64,000 nucleotides of DNA from Stercorarius parasiticus (GCA_013396915.1 VWZL01002212.1:62001-126000); one strand, 5' to 3'; numbered from the stretch's first letter, positions 13,991-28,500 are shown. A program made the numbers and translations. The notes: generated from the letters alone by a model not told the origin.

Positions 13991-14509
13991 ATAGTCACAT
14001 GCAGCGGCAACAAATGAAAGGAAATATTTCTGCAGAATTCAGCACTAACAGTATGTCATAAAAAGTAAGGTTTGCAGGATCTAAAGGATTAGATCATTCT
14101 GCTACCATTAACAGCTTTACAGCAGACAAATTATATGACCAATATCAAACATCAAATTCTGGGTTATAAACTTCACTTCTGGGAAGTAAAATGAAGAAAA
14201 ATATCTTCCATAGAATTGTGCAATAAGAGAGGCATAATTTTAGTTGGACAGAGGTTGCCTTCCTCTTATACAGAAGAGTGACCTGAACAGATGAGTTAAT
14301 ATGCAACTTTGCTGTTGAATTCTGATGACCCATCTCAGGCTTTCATATCTCTGAGGAAGAGAAAGCCTATCTGTGGCCTTGCATCGGTTGCATGTGTTTC
14401 CTCATTAGACATTAAGATTTTATGGAGAATGGAAGTTCAAATGAAGCCAAATGAAATTGTTTGAAATGTTGGCCACCTCCTTTGCCCTTTTTATATTATG
14501 TAATGCTGT

Positions 14510-14531
14510 AAAAAAAAAAAATTTAAAAAAA
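14510..14531. repeat. A-rich tract
   Basis: A run of A interrupted by TTT, within generally AT-rich DNA. There is no recognisable retrotransposon body next to it. Confidence 0.7.
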
Positions 14532-14888
14532 TGTATTTTATGCTTTATAGCAATGATTTCCAAAGTAAATGTAGCCTGCCCTGCTAAGTGTTTTCACTGA
14601 AGTCCCAAAAGTCAGGTGTAATTACTTTAGAGTCTGAAGGTGAACCTCAGTCTCATAGTTACAAAGTTTTCCAAGACAATGAATTATATATAAATGTGTA
14701 ATAAAAAATGTAAAAGTATAGAAATTGTTTTTAAAATGAAACTGGGGAAAAACAGAAAATAATTTCTTTCAACCACAGAAGTCATTGATGTATCTATTTG
14801 CTAGTGGGAGTCTGATTGCCCTTTTACTCAGTGTATTCCCACCAGACTTGAAGAAATAGGTCTTTTCTTCTTGCTTCTCCTTTCTTCC

Positions 14889-14902
14889 TTTTTTTTTTTT
14901 TT
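14889..14902. repeat. Poly(T) tract
   Basis: Fourteen consecutive T after a TTTCTTCC lead-in, with no adjoining repeat body identified. Confidence 0.7.
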
Positions 14903-15236
14903 GCTTTTATTCCTTGAGGGAGAATTAGAAGACATTTCACAGCCGAATAGACTGTCGATGTAATAACACATGTAGTGCTTAGTTAATACAAGTTTACAGA
15001 CATGCAGCAATTACTAGCATTTTTCTGGTATTAAGTTATAAGTGCTAAAATCTGATAAAGCCCTACCGAAGCCAAATCTTTAGACACCAGGGAAAATTGC
15101 TGAAAGTGCTTAAAGAGTTTATAAACATGTGATATGTCATTCTTCAACCATTGTTTGGCATTTAGCCTTAGTTTGAAATCCCTTTTAAAGGTGACAACGC
15201 AGAATTGTGCTAAATTTTTCAGATGCAGCATCATCT

Positions 15237-15330
15237 GTGTGTGTATTTTTATATATATATGTATATGCATGATGTATATGTATATACATATGATGTATAC
15301 ATGAATATACGCACATGTATATGTACATGG
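15237..15330. repeat. Degenerate TA/TG/CA-rich microsatellite
   Basis: Alternating purine-pyrimidine DNA made of TATA, TGTA, CATA and GTAC blocks (for example TATATATATATGTATATGCA). Long stop-free frames across it on both strands come from this repetition and are not genes. Such tracts are usually length-variable. Confidence 0.85.
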
Positions 15331-18300
15331 CAAATAAACATTGTAAATACCCCTGCACATGGTTTAAAGAAAGGAGTAGCAGGGGGCCTTACTTTTGGGA
15401 TTTTAGAACTGAAGGACTCAAATTTAGAAGAAGAAATTCAAGGAAAATACTTTGCATCAGTAACATATATATTCTGAACCTACACATGCAGTCTCTTCCC
15501 TCTCTCAAGAAGTGCTGTTACCCCATAAAAACTGTGGAAGACAAAGTAGTCCTCAACCATTAGTTACAAATTAAGTGATTATACATGAGGAGCTCCTGAA
15601 TTGTTCTGTCTGGATAGGTGGGAACACAGTGGTACTGGACAGCAGGTGTCCCTGATGTGATTGTATATTAGCAGAAGTCTCTTGATGTGTGGGAAGAATA
15701 GTAAAGTAGCTAACAGAAACTTAATTGTCACTGGTTTGGTTTTTTTTTTCCCAAAAGCTTTACCTTCTAGAAATTAAAATTTATTTCTCTAGGCTGACCT
15801 ATCACTGTGAGATATCCTTGTTATTCAGTCTCAGTAACTAACTTGTCTCAGTGGCTAAATTAGAAAGCACTGCAAATAAATCATGTGCTATGTTTAGAGC
15901 ACTTCTGTCTGTCATGATCAAAAGCGCTGTGATAAAGGTAATGGATTACTCCTCTTCACTGGGTGTAATCACTGCGAGCATCAGCAGCCGCAGCACCTGA
16001 TGTGACCAGTAGAAATGCAAGCCTTGACGTACTCATTTCGTGACTCTGCGTGGCTGCTTTTCAGACTGTGAAGAGCAGTTGGTCTGAGATCCTTGCTTTG
16101 TTTGGAAATTCACTCTGAGGCACTCAGCATAGCTGACAAACGAGCTCATTTTCTGGGTGCGGTTCTCCAGGGCTTGGGAAGGACAACTGCAAAGTTCTCG
16201 GGGAACACTTTTTTTTTTTTTAGAGTGGTGAATATCGATGAGCTCGTAAATTGTTTTGACTACTTTGTTGGTGCCAAGGATGTTTTTGAATGATGTGAAG
16301 CCATAGTCAAGAAGCACTCGCTTGCCATGAATGAGAATGCCATGGGTGTTTTTTGTCTAAGATTTGCTCTGGGAGTCAGTGGGGCATTATTGCTCCGCTT
16401 TACCCTTCCCCGTGGATCTCAGTCAGGTGGGGGGAGAGAGAAGAAGCAAAAAAAATGAGAAAGGACAAACAGAAATCCAATAAACCAGTCAGGTGGTTAA
16501 TACATAACCAGGTTTACGCCAGGAAAAGGGAGAGAGCCAAGACATATACGTATGGCTCTGGATTCCTTCCAGAGGTTTCTGAAGACCAGGAATGCTGTTG
16601 CTGTTCACTGACACAGCTGACCTGGGCCTCAGCCAGGGAAGGGGGCAGGCAGAGGAGGGTGTGTGTGTGTTTGTCATTCCCTCCTCAGTATGAAATATGT
16701 CTTCTTTCCCCTGCTGTCTGTTTGCAACATCACCATCTCCCCTGTGGAATGACGAGGTTGTCCGAATCACAAGTTTGAAGGGATGGGCTGCTGCATAACA
16801 TTTATTTTTGTTTTGCTTTGTGTTTTGTTAAGGTTTTGCGTTTCAGTGCCTATGAGGAAATGTTCTAAATACATATTTTGTTTCCGTAATGGCAATGTCT
16901 GAAATGTTCCCTTCTGAGTTTCATTGGTGTATAGCTGTAGAGTATTTTTAATTTCCTCTAGTTGGTAGCCTTTAGCAGGGTCTGATCTGCACTCAAGGAT
17001 TAAAAGACTTTTGAGAATGTTGTGTCATCCTACAAATAGTCCCTTATATAGGTCTAGTACCTATTTAAAACAAAATGGTTTACTGTACATTTAATAGCTT
17101 ATGAAAAGTAACTGGTTCATTTTGAACTGATTTCAGTGCTAGTTACACATACACATTTTTCTGTATTAATTTTAGAGGACTGAAAACATTTAAAGCATTT
17201 GGAAAAAAACAGGCAGCTTTTTGACACACAAAGCCTTCTTCAGACAAGCGGATATTGTAGAAATTACCCTTTCACTGCTCCCCAGGGGCCTTTAAGTCCT
17301 CTCGGAGCTCAGGGCACGGGGACAGTGGCCCACAAACAGTGGTATACGAGCCAGGAAGTCTTGCATCTGCCATTGTCTCAGTGAGCGCTTGCGTGTCACA
17401 CCTTATGACAAATCAGTTGGCAAAGGGACAGTTTTTGCTTGTAACAGTTTGCTGTGTGCAGCTCAAAACTGCACGGCTCCCACCGCCGTCCTGTGCAAGG
17501 CGAGCTCAAACACACTCGGCGCCACACCTTGCCTCTAACTCACATGCGTGTTCTTCTCAGCACTCGTCACCTACGGCCTGGATTAAGCCTGTAGAGACAG
17601 GCGTGGACAGGCAGCGGTGCGGTGGCTGGCTGGGCTCCAGGGGCCGTTCCTCATGGAGAAAAGAAGTGCTTCATCAGGCTCCCCTGTGCTTTTTGGGAGC
17701 ACACACGTTGTGGTACATCTTGAGTCAACATGTGGCTCCTGTTGAGTCTAGCCCTGTCTCCACTCCCAGTCTCTTCTGTGACTCTGCAGTGAGGAAGAAG
17801 ACAGGACTTACCTGCTGCCTCTGCTCAGGTACCAACCCAATGCCCAGAAAATGGGAGGAAATACTTCTATTAATGTCACTTTGCAATGGTGGTGTGTCTC
17901 GGGCAGAACTGCCTCACAGCATGGGCTAGGAAAGCCTGGAGACGTTGAAGGTTGCCTAGGAATACACAATTTCAGGGGAATCGGACTCGGTTAACTATGT
18001 TGTCACTTTATGGTGGCCAAAAAGGGAATTTGGATCTGTCTGAACAGAATCTCTTTGTAAGCAAATAATCCTGGGTGAAGTAGCATCTGTTATTGCTCCT
18101 GTCCAGACCCAGTCAGCAGGGCTCAAAAAGGCTGGCTGGGTACTTTTCTCCCTGTTACACCCGGGAAGAAGAATCACTTTCTCTTTCAATAGCAATTTCC
18201 TATAAGGGTAGTGTGCACAGTGTTCCTTAGTCATTCCTATCTGTTTAGCTAATGAACAGGAGCAGTCCATCTCTGAATGGTCTTAATACATACAAACTAA

Positions 18301-21300
18301 GAGGATAAACAAACCTAATGCTAATGAGAGCACTATGTTGAATGGAGATCAAAGCTGCTGTAGGTCACTTGGTCAAATGCAAGCTGAACTGAATGCATTG
18401 AACTGTGCCTCAAAAGCTCTGCAGAGACCCTTCTAGAGTCTTTGTTTTAGCAAATGGGGGAGACATGGCTTAGATTACCAATGCCATTAGTGCCAGCAAA
18501 AATTTTTCTGGTTAGACTGCAGTGTAGAAACTGGTGTCCCACTAGTTGCTGCTCAAATAACTAATTTGACATTCAGGAGGCAAGCTTAGAAGTGTTGATT
18601 CCTAACATGAGCTAAGTAGGATGATGAACAGCACTACCAGACATGTGAAAATCATCAGGAAAATTGTTTTCATTCTTATTTAGACCTCTCAGAAGAACTC
18701 TCGTAGAAACGCTCTCTTCCGTGCACTTACCTTGCTAGGAGCTCTACTGGAGGCACAGCTGGTTTCATCAACTCCATGGCATGGGCCCAGCTGTGACCTG
18801 GAAGCAGTGTTCTTCTCTGAGCAGGGACAGCTGCTTCTGCTATCAGCCACACCTGGTCATTAGTGAGCTGTTTTGTAGCTCTAACCATGAGGCATTGAAG
18901 TTTATCTAGTGACAGCAATGTTTAATTTCACGTAGGATTGCTTCAGAGTTGGCAGTTCAGCGTCACTGGCTAGAACAGGGGTGTGATACAGGTATTCTTG
19001 TGTTTCCAGAGAGAAGCACCCAGTCTGAGACCAGAGCATTAAAGGTGTAGAAGACAGGGAAGTTAGGGGAGGAGAGAACTGGAAGGAAGAAAAACACTTT
19101 AAGTTTATTCCCTGTATTACAGGTAATGTTCATGAAATATCCAACACTTGAACTCTGAGTATGTGGTCAGAATTTCCTCTCACTCCTGAATGACCTACTG
19201 TGCAAACATTGACTTGTTGACGTATAATAGCTGCCTTCAAACAGGATATTATTCAGCATTTTAAAATAATCTAAAACTCATTTGAAACAGCCAGGTTAAT
19301 CCCTATCACCTGTGAGTGAGGAATAAAAAATAAATTATTCACAACCCATTACTTCCCTAGTAAAGTTCCACAGACTTTTGCAACTCTTAGTGTGGCTGGA
19401 ATCAATTAGACTGCTGTGCCATTCGTTTAGGATCTTAAAGTATTTAACGTTTAAGTTTGGGCTTAAACAGGGACAGTGGCATACTTTTCTCAGTATGAAT
19501 TCACAGCACTGCGGGGGCTGTGTTTTCAGGTGTTTTGGACCAATAGAGACTTGTTTAGAAAATAAATCCATTAAAGGCAGAAAGGAGAAAATATTTCCAT
19601 TTAAAGAAGAGGGCTGGGTAACATGGGGTTTGATTTTTGGCTTAAATTGTACCAAGTGAGCTGGTATGAATTATGAGATCGGGGGTATATATACAGAGCC
19701 TACTGGAAAAAAGCTACGGCATCTGGTTAGTTTATAGATAGAAGTAACACAGGTCATACTTGTACAACACCAAAATCCTTCTGATACGAAGCAGTATTAA
19801 TTGAACCTGTTTCAGTTAAAATTGTAATTCTTTACCTTGAAAGAAATGGCAAACAGAAATGCATTACTGAGCAAAATGGCCACTCCTGGTGTTTCCCCTT
19901 CACTGTCATTGGGGCTGGGTCACCCACACCTGCCACCTTCCACCTGCCAACAATTAAGTGCCTCTTCCTGTAAACTGCATCAGCCCTTTGGAAAGAGATG
20001 TCCTCATAACCTGTTTTTCGGCTTTTTGGTGTGTGTTGGAGGTAGGCAGGAGTGTGCTAGGAAAGCATCTTCCTGAACAGGGAGGGCCGAAGGGTCTATC
20101 ATTTCCCCAAAAAAGGGGTAGAGAGGTAGGGGGGAAACAGTTTGCTTTGTAGTCAGTTAGAGGCAATAGAAGTTCACACAAGTTTTCCTTTTAGATTTCC
20201 CCTCCTTTTTGGAGGTGACCGCAGAAGCTGGAGAACAGGCATACTTAACAGTTTCAAGCCTTCACGTGGGCATCTTCACTAGGAAGGTGGACTTCACAGT
20301 TCCTGAGAGGGTCTCCGCTGAACCACTCTTTTATCATGAGGGGAAAATACTTCACAGGCAGCCCTCTGAGGCCGCTAGGTCTGCTACCGGCTTTTCTCCA
20401 TCGTTCCCAACCTCCCTGCTTCCATCTGTTCTCCAAAATGCGCTTTTGAGAGGTGAAAGGGGATACTTCTGTCTGTGTATTTTGCTCTCAGTGATCACAG
20501 TAACAGCTGATCCCACAGCATTTAAAACATGGCGATGCCAATTGTACATTTAACAGCCTTCAAAGACACTATTAGGACATTTCTTTTGCCAACAAAAAGA
20601 ATATAAATGCTCAGCTTTGGAGTCAGACAGCTTTGGAGTCAGGTGTGTAACATGCTGGATCTGAAAAGAAAGCGTTTCATTTTCAGCCCTGTCAGCCAAC
20701 AAAGCCACACTGAGCTTTTCCAGTCCTTCATATCCCAGAAAGGTATTACACTGAGCTAGTGACTGGCCTTGGAGAAGGAAGGAGTGAAACCCAAGAGCGG
20801 AGACTGACACTTTGCATGACCCTGGCTCGACGGAGCCGCTAGCATGCATCAGCTTTGCCAATAGCTGCAAATGGGTTCCTCTGGAGCCAGCTTCTTGCTT
20901 CATGTATCACATAAGATTATAACCATAACTAAACTAAACTTCAACAAGTTAGGATTTTTGGAAACACTTTTGATTCGCTCTTTTACCTTCTGAAACCCTA
21001 TTGCTGTTACTGCTGGAGAGAATCCAGCCGTTGTCCGAGCAAGAGTTCTGGCTTATTTTCCGATTTATTCCTAATCACCTTGGTTTCCTTTGGTTTGTTT
21101 TGACAGGGAGAAAGTAATGCTCACAGGTGCCAAAGCACCTCAGTTTCTGGAGGACCAAATAATTCCATGACTCCCGTTACTCCTCTTGAAGTACAAAAGA
21201 GCGGGGTTGCTGTGGGGAGAGACGTTCTGGCCTGGTAGCCCGTGTGCTACCAGAATAGACAGCAGATAGCAAGATGGTAAGAGAGAGCAGGGGGCAGCTG

Positions 21301-23685
21301 TCACGAGCATCAGCCTTTTATGAGGGAGAGCAGTGAGCGGACTGAAAGGGAAGGGAAGAACAGTGTGTTTTGTGGTGGTGAGAGAGGAAGGACACAGGCA
21401 AACACAGATGTGGGGGGCAAGGTGGGAGCTTGGGGTAAGCAAGGGAAAGGAATGGGAGGTGGGATTGTCTGGTCAAGAAAACATGACTTTCGTTGGAGTT
21501 ATTCGTCTGTCTTCTAGTGCTACTAGAGACAAGTCAACCTAGTAGGTTTTCTCCTCAAAATTTTGAAGCTTCCCCATAAAAACTCCCCAAGAAATTTATC
21601 TCACGGAGACACTAAGGCTTCCTGAGTAGTGATACTCACCTGACAGAACTCCTCCTACCTTTTCTTCTGTAGACTTTCACTCTGTGTGTTGGTCCACTTA
21701 TCCTATGGTCCTTACCTGAGAAAGACTTGACCCTTTTGAATGTGTCAAGAAAACACTTACAGATTTGGTAATCGGTTATTGATCCTCACAAATTCATACT
21801 GTCCCGATGGTGTTCTGTAATGCATCGTAGTGTTGCCCATAAGATAAAACTGAAAAAGTGGGTGTTGGTCTCTTCAAGGTCTTGGCTCAGTCACTTTACC
21901 CCAAATAGTCCCTCTTGCTGAGGGACTGTGCTGATGGCTTCCACGCGGGGAAAGTCTCTTCATCAGATAAAGCAAGTGCAGAAGCTGGGTGTTAGCTCGG
22001 GTCCCTCGCTAACAGGACATGGCTAGAAGGGCACAGAGTGTTGGGTCTGTGCACAGCTGGAGCAATAAGCAGTAAAAATGATCAAAAATGATAAACCATA
22101 TAGGCGGAATGAAGTGATGTTTGCCCTTATCTTATGGTGCAGAACTCAAACACTGCATAGCTAGATCGTGGACTGCCTGCCTGGGTTCTCACAGCTTCTG
22201 CTTCAGGGTCTTCCAGCACCTCAGCACTGTTTGTAACGCTTCTGCCTGGGCTTTACAAATAAAACTGTTCTGTGACCTCTGTGGTTTTGGCACCTTTTGA
22301 AACTTTTCGTTCAATTTTGTATTCCTAACAGATTAGCATTGCCATCATTTTTAAACATGCTTCCTGAAGGTAAAAATTCTGCTTTTATTAGGGCAAATGC
22401 CAGAACAACAACATCTTGACAACCTGAAAGCTCAGCTGTTTATGACGGGTTCTTCCAGCACAAACTCATTGGAGGTTGTCGAGAGTAGCCATCTTTAATT
22501 TTCTGTCAGCTGCAGAATCCCATTGCAAAGATGTGGTAACAGGTAAGGGGAACAGGAGAGGGAAGTCATCTCTTGGACAAAGAGGGTGTTAAATGTTTCC
22601 AGACAACATGTAACTGGCAATTCCAGATATTGTTTGCAATGACTGCTTGGAGTGACAGCTATGATGCCACCATGGTGAAAGAAAGAGGATGCATCTAATC
22701 ATAAAGCCACTATGTCTGCTCCAGGAGAGTGATCACGAACACTAGAACTTCTTTCGAAGCATGGTACACTAAACAGTTAACAAGTTTCTTTTACTTAACT
22801 CAAAAACAGGCATTACCAGTTAGCAGACATTTTGTGATACTTGTTTTAAGGGTTTTTCCTTTATTTCAACATGTTCTTCCTATGTAAGTCAAGAGAATAA
22901 TGTAATGGAATTGAATTTCTACCACATTTTCGGCTGAGAAACACAGTGGATGGAAGAAGCGGGTATATGTGCTTCTACCTGGAAACTAGGTAAGCCATTT
23001 CTCAGCTGGTTCTGCTTAACAACTAAACCCAATAAAATTATAGGGACAGGGGTATATTGTGAACAACCTCCTCCTGACTGGAGATCACTTTTTCTGCTTC
23101 TGTATATGTTCATCAATAAAGTCATGTTGTTGTTCCAAAGTATGTCAGTGTTGTGCACTAGAAGGCCTGTGTTTCTGTGAGTTTTGGGAGGACAACACTG
23201 GCATGGTTCCAGATTTTTAATCACAGCCAGCCCTATAAATAAAGAAACTGAAAATTTTATTTAGAGAAAACTCAAATGATGATAGGTATGGTACCAAACC
23301 TCCATTGTAAGGACACTGGAATTCATTTAAATGAATCTTGTTTAAATGAGTAAAATGAGCATGCTTTTAGAACCGCATACAAGGTGCTTCTGAATGTTGC
23401 CACTAAGACTACAGATTGTGAGTCAGGGAACATCTGATTGTTTGTTAAAATGTCAAGAAAGGAAGAAGAGGGATGATAAGACAGGAAAAAGCACAGCCAC
23501 GGTTGCTTTGCTTAGCCCTTGGGACGTAAACCCTTTAGCGTATTGTTCTGAAAAAGCTTTCAAGGGAAGAATTGACCTCATTTGTGACCTCTGTGACCCT
23601 CAGTGATAATCACAGGGCTCTGCTCCTTCAATCCGCTTAAAAGGTAGCAAATGCTTGTTGTTGTAAGACCTCAGGAGAAAAACAT

Positions 23686-23706
23686 CTTTCTTTCTTTTTT
23701 TTTTTT
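23686..23706. repeat. T-rich tract
   Basis: TTTC units followed by a run of T. Simple sequence only. Confidence 0.7.
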
Positions 23707-25139
23707 GGTGCAAAACAACACAAATGGTAATGTGCTACTCCCTGAAGGATGGGGTGTTGACACAAGCACCTATCTGCACCGTGGGATGGTGGAGTGGTGA
23801 GGGAGCTGAGGTCATATTCTCGTGTTTAAAATGGGAACTCAATCTTATGTGGAGATAAAACCACAGGCTGTTCCCCAGGCTGACCTCTGTAGAGCTAAGA
23901 TTTTATAAACTGAAATTAAAGTGAGCGCACCCTTCTGAACGTGATATGCCCCTCTTTTGCTTCTAGTCCATTGCAGTTATGTCGATGAGGTGTAGCTACT
24001 GTAAACTGCTGGTTGTTTCCCATAGTCTGAGGACAATTTAGTCATTTACTGGCACAATAGACCTTAAACAGAGGATTCAGTCTTTTAGAGTTAAAGCTTG
24101 GTAGCACTGAGCACTTTCATTTCCTCCTTTCAAATGTACAATCACTGCTTAAAGCCCTTTGTGGGAAATTCTTCATCCTTTTTTATGTGAGCCTACTAAG
24201 AAGGTCCTGGCCTGAGTCTGTCATCAAGTTAATGTATGAGAGATGTGATTTCATCTGTCTAATTTGTGTGCCTGCAAGAAGTCATTTTCCTAGGAGTACC
24301 AGAGGCAGTTCTAGGCAGCCGTACCTTTAAGGTCTGTGCTTCCTAATTTAAAGATAAAGCAAAAAAGGCAGTTGGTGGCAATTCATGCCTTAAAGCTAGT
24401 GCTTCAAAGGACAGAGAGAAACCTTTAGTGTCATAAGTCCCTCAGGACTCATCCCCATGTATAATACCATGTGTTTATTCTTGAAATATGTTTTACTTTA
24501 TATGTATAAATATATGTAATTGCTGAAAGGGTGAAGTTCTGTGGTCTTCAGATAATGAAGCTATAAAGAAACCATAACACCTAGCATTCACATTATCACC
24601 ATCTCAAAGTGAAAAATACATAAAAGAAAAAAAAACTAAAAAAGCTGCAAATTTCTCTAAGTCTTGGCTCAAAAACTAGCTCTGGAGTTTTTCAGTCTTC
24701 TACTAATAAAAAGTTTATGTAGCTTTTTCTTCTTCTAGTAAGTTCTCATTTCTTAATGGTTTTATCTTAAGAGGCAACGGTTAGAGAGCCTCCACCACCC
24801 TCATCCTATGGGAAAAGAGATGACTACAACCTGAACTTCCAGCCTCACATCGTTACCAAACGCCAGGCGTTGTGAAATGAGCCGAGTGCATTTACGGAGC
24901 ATTTGAAGAGTGCATAAATAGAAATGAAGTGGCTGAGTGAATTCAGAGAAACAGCCCTGATAAAGTGAACCCCTGCTCTGGTCTTGACTGAGTCCTGCTG
25001 ATTAGTGGGGCAGGAGCAGGGGGGGTCTGGGCCAGGCGGGACCCCTACCAACATCCCCAACATTGCTAGACTGCAGCTCCTGTGGGCTGCTGGGTAGGAC
25101 CTCATCACCTGGGTGAGGCTGTTACTGCTGTTCTGTGGC

Positions 25140-25500
25140 GAAAGAACTGGGGAGACCTTATAGCAGCCTTCCAGTACCTAAAGGGGGCCTACAGGAAGGA
25201 TGGGGAGGGACTCTTTATCAGGGAGTGGAGCGATAGGATGAGGGATAATGGTTTCAAACTGAAAGAGGGGAGATTTAGATTGGATATTAGGAAGAAATTC
25301 TTTACTGTGAGCGTGGTGGGGCACTGGAACAGGTTGCCCAGGTAGGTTTTGGATGCCCCATCCCTGGAGGTGTTCAAGGCCAGGCTGGATGGGGCTTTGA
25401 GCAGCCTGGTCTAGTGGGAGGTGTCCCTGCCCATGGCAGGGGGGTTGGAACTAGATGATCTTTAAGGTCCCTTCCAACCCAAACCATTCTATGATTCTAC
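25140..25500 (+). mobile_element. CR1 non-LTR retrotransposon, 5'-truncated 3' end
   Basis: About 355 bases of CR1 in plus orientation. The first part encodes the extreme C-terminus of the CR1 ORF2 protein (endonuclease and reverse transcriptase), read as GDLIAAFQYLKGAYRKDGEG and then RFRLDIRKKFFTVSVVGHWN. The frame ends at a stop at 25343-25345, where the element should continue towards its usual CR1 C-terminus, so the copy is broken. The 3' UTR follows, containing CCCATGGCAGGGGGGTTGGA, and the element ends in CATTCTATGATTCTA, the octamer repeat of avian CR1. Truncation at the 5' end is the normal product of CR1 insertion. The first 5-10 bases of the boundary are uncertain. Confidence 0.93.
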
Positions 25501-28500
25501 GAAAGCGCTCCAGTCTCCGTTCAGAGAAAGCACAGCACGCAGGTTAGCCTTAACCCACCCAGCCTCCTATTTGCAGCAATCTAGACATTCAAACCCTGGC
25601 TGCAAAGACTCCGCGAGGAATTAGCGAGGCTGGGTGTGATGCTTGAGCTGGCTTGCTCGCCTCTGACCCATATAAACTGCAGTCTCAGCATTCCCGCAGC
25701 ACACAAAGCTAGAAATCACTGTATCTGCTTCTAATGAATGTAGGCTCTGTCCACACTTGGCAGGTTTCTTCAGCTCTGCCGGTTAGACTAATAAAAGATG
25801 TTATCTCTCTCTGTGAGTTTTACCTTGTTTATATCCTGAGATTATCACAGCTCTGCCACTTGGAGGTCAGATGGAGTAACTCTTTGGGATTAGGTAAAGC
25901 AATGGTGATGTCTGAAGAAATAACTTGAGAATTATGCTCTTAAACCAATCTAAACTTTTAAGGCGAGGGAGTGGGTTGCTGACGTGCCTTTGCAGTCCCC
26001 GGGTGTGCTCTGTTTTCGTTTAGTGATACGATGCGCTGCCAGAGGTTTCCCACCAGTGAACCCTTTGGCATCACGCTACACAGTGTTTGTCCCTGCAGTG
26101 CGTGCTCTGCCTGGTCTTGGGCAGGGGCAGTTGTTTCTTTTATAAAAACCTGCCTATTTTTGCTAGGCTTTGAAGGAAGCCGGTCTTCTTAGAGCAATAC
26201 CAGCATGATCTCTTGAAAGCACTTTGGTGGACTGCGTGGGACTTTGAAAGCTATTGTGTGCATTTCTTGCATGGATTTTACCTCTCTCCACTTCTTACTT
26301 GCTAAATCATAACAAATCGAGGATTGTGTTTCATACTCTTTACTGACTCGGTCATATTTTCACAAGCTATTTATTTTTAGTATAAACATATGAAACAACC
26401 TGCCTTGCCTTTTCATATCTACAACCCCCCTCTCTCCTATGTTTGCAAAACACTGCAGCAGCCTAACAAAATACAGTGTGTGGCGTTTCATTATGTGACC
26501 CGAAATACTCACCCGTGTCCTCCAGCCCAGCCATCCCAGTTTGCTGCTTTTGGCTATGAGCGTTAGATGCTTTATGGTAGTTAACTATTGTATTCCGTAT
26601 ATGCACATCATCCTATCCACATTCCCTGCCAAGGCAGTTTCCTCTTCCTTCATCATTTTCCTGCATCTTTTCCATATTTTTCGTTTTGTTGTTTCCTCTT
26701 ATCCAGCACCATTATCTGTTGTTTTAAAAAGCAAAAACGGCACCTTGCTTCTAAGCTTTTCTTTCTTTTTCTTTTCTGGTGCATCTCTGTTGGATTCAAT
26801 ATTTATGAGTCCTCTTTTCCTATGTTTTATTTGTCATATTTCATTTCTGAAATAACCATGGATCATGTCCCTTCCAGATGACGCGTGCTATTTCTGTTGT
26901 TTTTACATTGCAGTCTTGTTCAATACATTTCCCACTTCTGTCTTTGTCCACTTGATCTTTAGCAAGAAGCAGTAGTTTGCAAGAGTTATGGTAAAGGTTC
27001 AGCTAAACGCCCACTATTATCTGACTAAGAAAGAGTTGGATTTCCAGGCATGTTCTTTCATTAGGCAGTATGTCTCAATATTCTGGTAAAAGTCCTTATG
27101 GTACAATGTGTCATATAAATGGCATCCTGCTTTTCCATTCCATGCCAATATTTGTTATCCATAAAAAAACCCACAACACACAACAACACAAAAAACCTAA
27201 AAGGAAATCAAAACCAGCTCTCAGTGAGTTTAATGCAAACTAGCAGTAGTCCAACCTCATACAGCGCAACAACTTGTCAGCTTTAGGATATGAAGGTTTC
27301 GTGCAGGAGTGGTTTAATTGAGGTAGGGAGTTGATGGCTAAAATCACTTACCCTGTTACAGTGAGTTGCAGAGGTCTAAGCCACATTCAGTGTTTGGAGT
27401 CCTCTGCATGGAGAAGGGTGTAGTCAGATATCAGGTTTCATTGGTGTCTCTCCAATCCTCTCCATTTCTTAAAATTTATTGATATATCAATAAATTGGTA
27501 TATCAATATAAAATATATTAATATTGATCTCTTTGAGTTACCAAAACAAAACCCATGTTTCAAACTTTTTATATATGTGTTACAAAACTGCTGGAGTACA
27601 TAGAGCCTACCAAGCATGTGTGATAAGTTAGGAGAGGGAGGAGAAGAGGGAGGGAGGTGTCATCACAAATACATTTCCAATTTGTCCATTAATACATAAA
27701 GCATTTTGAGAGATTTATAGTAAGCATGCAGACTGAAAAGTCACACCAACTTATAAGAAAAACTTTGAAATATTTTGTAAAACAGTTGTGAGCTTGAGTT
27801 TGTAAGCGGTGGGAAAGTTAATCTCGTACCAGCTTGCAATTGATTGCAGAGCAATGGTGTTACAAAGTCTGTAGATGTAAGTCAAGAGGAATGATATGGA
27901 GGCTGCACTTGCCAGAGCTGTTTTACTAATGAATTCTGAGCAGAAAACAGATCGTTTTGTAACACACAAGCCCTCTGCAACTTTAGCTAAGCAGTAAAAG
28001 CAGAGATCAGTAAAAGGAATGACTGAGCCTTAGCTACCTTCCATCCTGTGTCATTTGCACTGGTGATAAATCAGAATGAAACTGTCACAGTTTGGATCAT
28101 TCTGTCCATGCCTCAGAGCTGCAGCAGGTAACACAGGGTGTGATACAACAGCAGTTTCTGCACCAGACATTTACATTAATTACACCTTGCCTTGTGAACC
28201 GTGCTTAATCTTGGAAATGGGATCTCTGATTCTGGATCCCTGTTTCCAGAGAGGTGAGGTGCCCTAGGAAATAAAATCGGAGTTCCCTGTTCATCATCTT
28301 TGTCCCATTCAGTTACGGGGACCAAGAGAAGGCGAAGTGCAGTGGCTTTCTTTTGGTTTGTGCTGCATAGCCCAACCAGACATGCCAGGAGATTGAAGCC
28401 CCCCACTAGCTAAATGCTTACTGGCCTTTACTGGTGGAAGGGGCAGAAGAGGGGCATGCCATGCCACCGGCATCGCATTGACCTCGGTGAGACCTGGGGT

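Larger units (their letters stand above)
13991..25139. other. Intergenic DNA with simple repeats
   Basis: Contains the A- and T-rich tracts and the microsatellite listed separately. A GC-richer patch at about 17450-17650 gives a 196-codon plus-strand frame (17339-17929) that looks random in composition. Small direct repeats of AGCTTTGGAGTCAG occur near 20612-20640. No gene is supported. Confidence 0.6.

Noticed and set aside
15031..15477. Open frames on both strands
   Set aside because: They run through the TA/TG microsatellite, so the stop-free reading is a by-product of the repeat.
17339..17929. 196-codon plus-strand open frame
   Set aside because: It has no recognisable domain, random-looking composition, GC-richer DNA with few stops, and no supporting splice or poly(A) context.
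22517..22541. Tiny exon-like block ending at a GTAAGG donor
   Set aside because: About 25 bases after the nearest acceptor-like AG. Far too short and unsupported to call.
26541..26881. Hydrophobic open frame resembling membrane segments
   Set aside because: It is driven by a T/C-rich strand giving Phe, Leu and Ser codons, and two overlapping frames show the same property.
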